Shown here: one piece after another, positions 63,028 to 64,000 of the stretch
Layout: each line of letters opens with the position of its first letter
Numbering within the stretch: position 1 is the stretch's first letter
Notes under the pieces: generated by a model
The model's database searches: none
What the model saw: the letters and a program-made list of their open reading frames with translations, nothing else
What the model was told of the DNA's origin: nothing
Made by a program: the position numbers and the translations under genes
NCBI GenBank assembly: GCA_900322035.1
Contig: ONYL01000001.1
Coordinates: forward strand, 1 to 64,000
Origin: an uncultured Prevotella sp.
GTDB lineage: Bacteria; Bacteroidota; Bacteroidia; Bacteroidales; Bacteroidaceae
Direction: 5' to 3'
DNA: 64,000 bases

Positions 63028-64000
63028 CTATCGATGATGAATAATGACATAAATAATCACGGGAGCACCGATGAGCGGCGTGATGGCGTTGAGAGGTATC
63101 ACACCACCTGATGCTGGCAGACTGCAGATCCAATTGCAAAGCAAGGACACAGCTCCACCAGTCAGCATGCTCGTCGGCAAGAGCCGCGACTGGTTGTCGG
63201 TGAGCAAAAACATACGTGCGATGTGGGGCACGGCGAGTCCAATAAAGGCTATGGGACCGCAAAATGCCGTCACTACCGCTGTGAGCAGACTGGTGACAAC
63301 AAGCAGCCCCATACGAGCTAAATGAGTATTGATGCCCATACTCTCAGCATATTGCCTGCCCAGCAGCAGCGCGTTGAGCGGTTTAACAAACAGCAGGGAG
63401 ACTACCAAAAGCACAACACAAAGCAGCGCATAGAGTGGAAGCATCTGTGTTGTCACACCGCTAAAGTCGCCCATCCCCCATACAAAAAAGCTTTTCACTC
63501 CCTGCTCGGTAGCTGCAAAGTTGAGCAGCGACACGAGAGAACCGCTCACGTAACCTGTCATGATACCCACAATGAGCAGCATGGTGGCACTGGTCACCCA
63601 TTGAGCCATGACTACAATGACCAACGTGACCATAAGGGCACCAGCAGCGGCGCCTGCCAGAATGGCCGCATAGCCGGTGAACTTAAGTGAGCCGGCTGAC
63701 AGCGTGCCGCCAAACATCAGCATCACAAGTGCCACCCCCAGACTTGCGCCGCTTGATATACCGAATATAGACGGACCGGCCAAGGGATTGCGAAATGCAG
63801 TCTGAAGCATCAGACCACTTGCAGCCAAAGCGCAGCCCGACAAGAGGGCGGTGAGCATCTGGGGCAGGCGCGATTCCAAAACAATGTATCGCGGTGTGTC
63901 GAGGCTGCTGTCCATACCGAAAAGGATGGCACACACCTTGAGAGGTCCAATCCTCACTGGACCAGTCAACAGGCATGCTGCGGCTAAGAACATGATGCAG
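63028..64000 (-). CDS. FecCD-family iron-siderophore/cobalamin ABC permease (5' end beyond the window)
   Basis: Polytopic permease with 8-10 predicted helices. Signature segments: GCALAASGLMLQTAFRNPLAGPSIFGISSGASLG and GPIAFIGLAVPHIARMFLLTDNQSRLLPTSML (read in parts), then GVIPLNAITPLIGAPVIIYVI at the end, as in BtuC/FecD/FhuB. The frame stays open to the window edge. The ATG at 63993 would cut into the first membrane helix, so the true start probably lies outside. Its ATPase and binding protein should be upstream, outside the window. Confidence 0.92.
   Translation of the reverse strand, partial: CIMFLAAACLLTGPVRIGPLKVCAILFGMDSSLDTPRYIVLESRLPQMLTALLSGCALAASGLMLQTAFRNPLAGPSIFGISSGASLGVALVMLMFGGTLSAGSLKFTGYAAILAGAAAGALMVTLVIVVMAQWVTSATMLLIVGIMTGYVSGSLVSLLNFAATEQGVKSFFVWGMGDFSGVTTQMLPLYALLCVVLLVVSLLFVKPLNALLLGRQYAESMGINTHLARMGLLVVTSLLTAVVTAFCGPIAFIGLAVPHIARMFLLTDNQSRLLPTSMLTGGAVSLLCNWICSLPASGGVIPLNAITPLIGAPVIIYVIIHHR

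Overview
The window looks like a chromosome segment of a member of the Bacteroidales, most likely Prevotellaceae. I cannot name a species. The evidence is: many promoters of the Bacteroidetes type (TTTG, about 19 bases, TAnnTTTG; seven-plus clear copies reading TATCTTTG, TACCTTTG, TAACTTTG or TAATTTTG); an ATP synthase operon in the order atpD-atpC-x-atpB-atpE-atpF-atpH-atpA-atpG; an elongated ribosomal protein S16; gyrA followed by a periplasmic TPR gene; both ATP- and PPi-type phosphofructokinases; and DUF4105, lipoprotein LptC and carboxynorspermidine decarboxylase genes. Almost all of it is core chromosome. I see no phage, insertion sequence, CRISPR array, rRNA or tRNA gene.

Layout. 1-5504: valS facing away from mazG, then a lipoprotein and ribonuclease Z. 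5649-10594: one long co-directional run with a tiny sorting-domain-like protein, an L,D-transpeptidase lipoprotein, an ECF sigma factor, a membrane protein likely to be its anti-sigma, a Spy-like periplasmic protein, truA and an EamA transporter; dapA follows from its own promoter. 11712-15586: gyrA and a TPR protein on the minus strand. 16351-18484: trmB, a DUF554 protein and rpsP. 18665-26833: the complete F-type ATP synthase operon with pfkA directly upstream. 27396-29866: a glycosyltransferase and a flippase. 30248-37211: secA, an ABC ATPase without a permease, a PafA-like protein whose metal-binding site looks lost, and a DUF4105 protein. 37321-42920: envelope genes (outer-membrane protein, LptC, CNNM/CorC-type protein, PpiD-like foldase). 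43174-51205: rpe, a second sigma factor, an aminotransferase, a LolE-like permease and two tandem acyl-CoA ligase-like genes. 51336-53848: PPi-phosphofructokinase and a membrane-anchored GH25 muramidase. 54038-60960: a small conserved protein, an acyltransferase, a large secreted amidase-like protein, a small protein, a YgiQ radical-SAM protein and a PP2C-like protein. 61050-64000: a FecCD permease (cut by the window edge), tcdA and nspC.

How the genes fit together. Much of the window concerns the cell envelope: lipid and LPS transport, peptidoglycan cutting and cross-linking, foldases, SecA export, and an envelope-linked ECF sigma unit. The rest is energy metabolism (pfkA plus ATP synthase, PPi-PFK, rpe) and translation or tRNA modification (valS, rnz, truA, trmB, rpsP, tcdA).

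The most unusual signal that the genes do not explain is a family of degenerate 22-bp tandem repeats sharing the core GGGCTGRCAAATGnAA. It occurs in three separate long intergenic gaps (15868-15999, 30015-30168, 44848-44935) and in one of them alternates between two sub-types. Other points worth a look are the PafA-like pseudoenzyme, the PP2C-like protein overlapping ygiQ, an amidase-like domain with a foreign domain inserted between its zinc ligands, a terminator hairpin abutting a start codon with a Shine-Dalgarno sequence in its loop, a long inverted repeat in front of the first acyl-CoA ligase gene, and a 41-codon gene before rpe.
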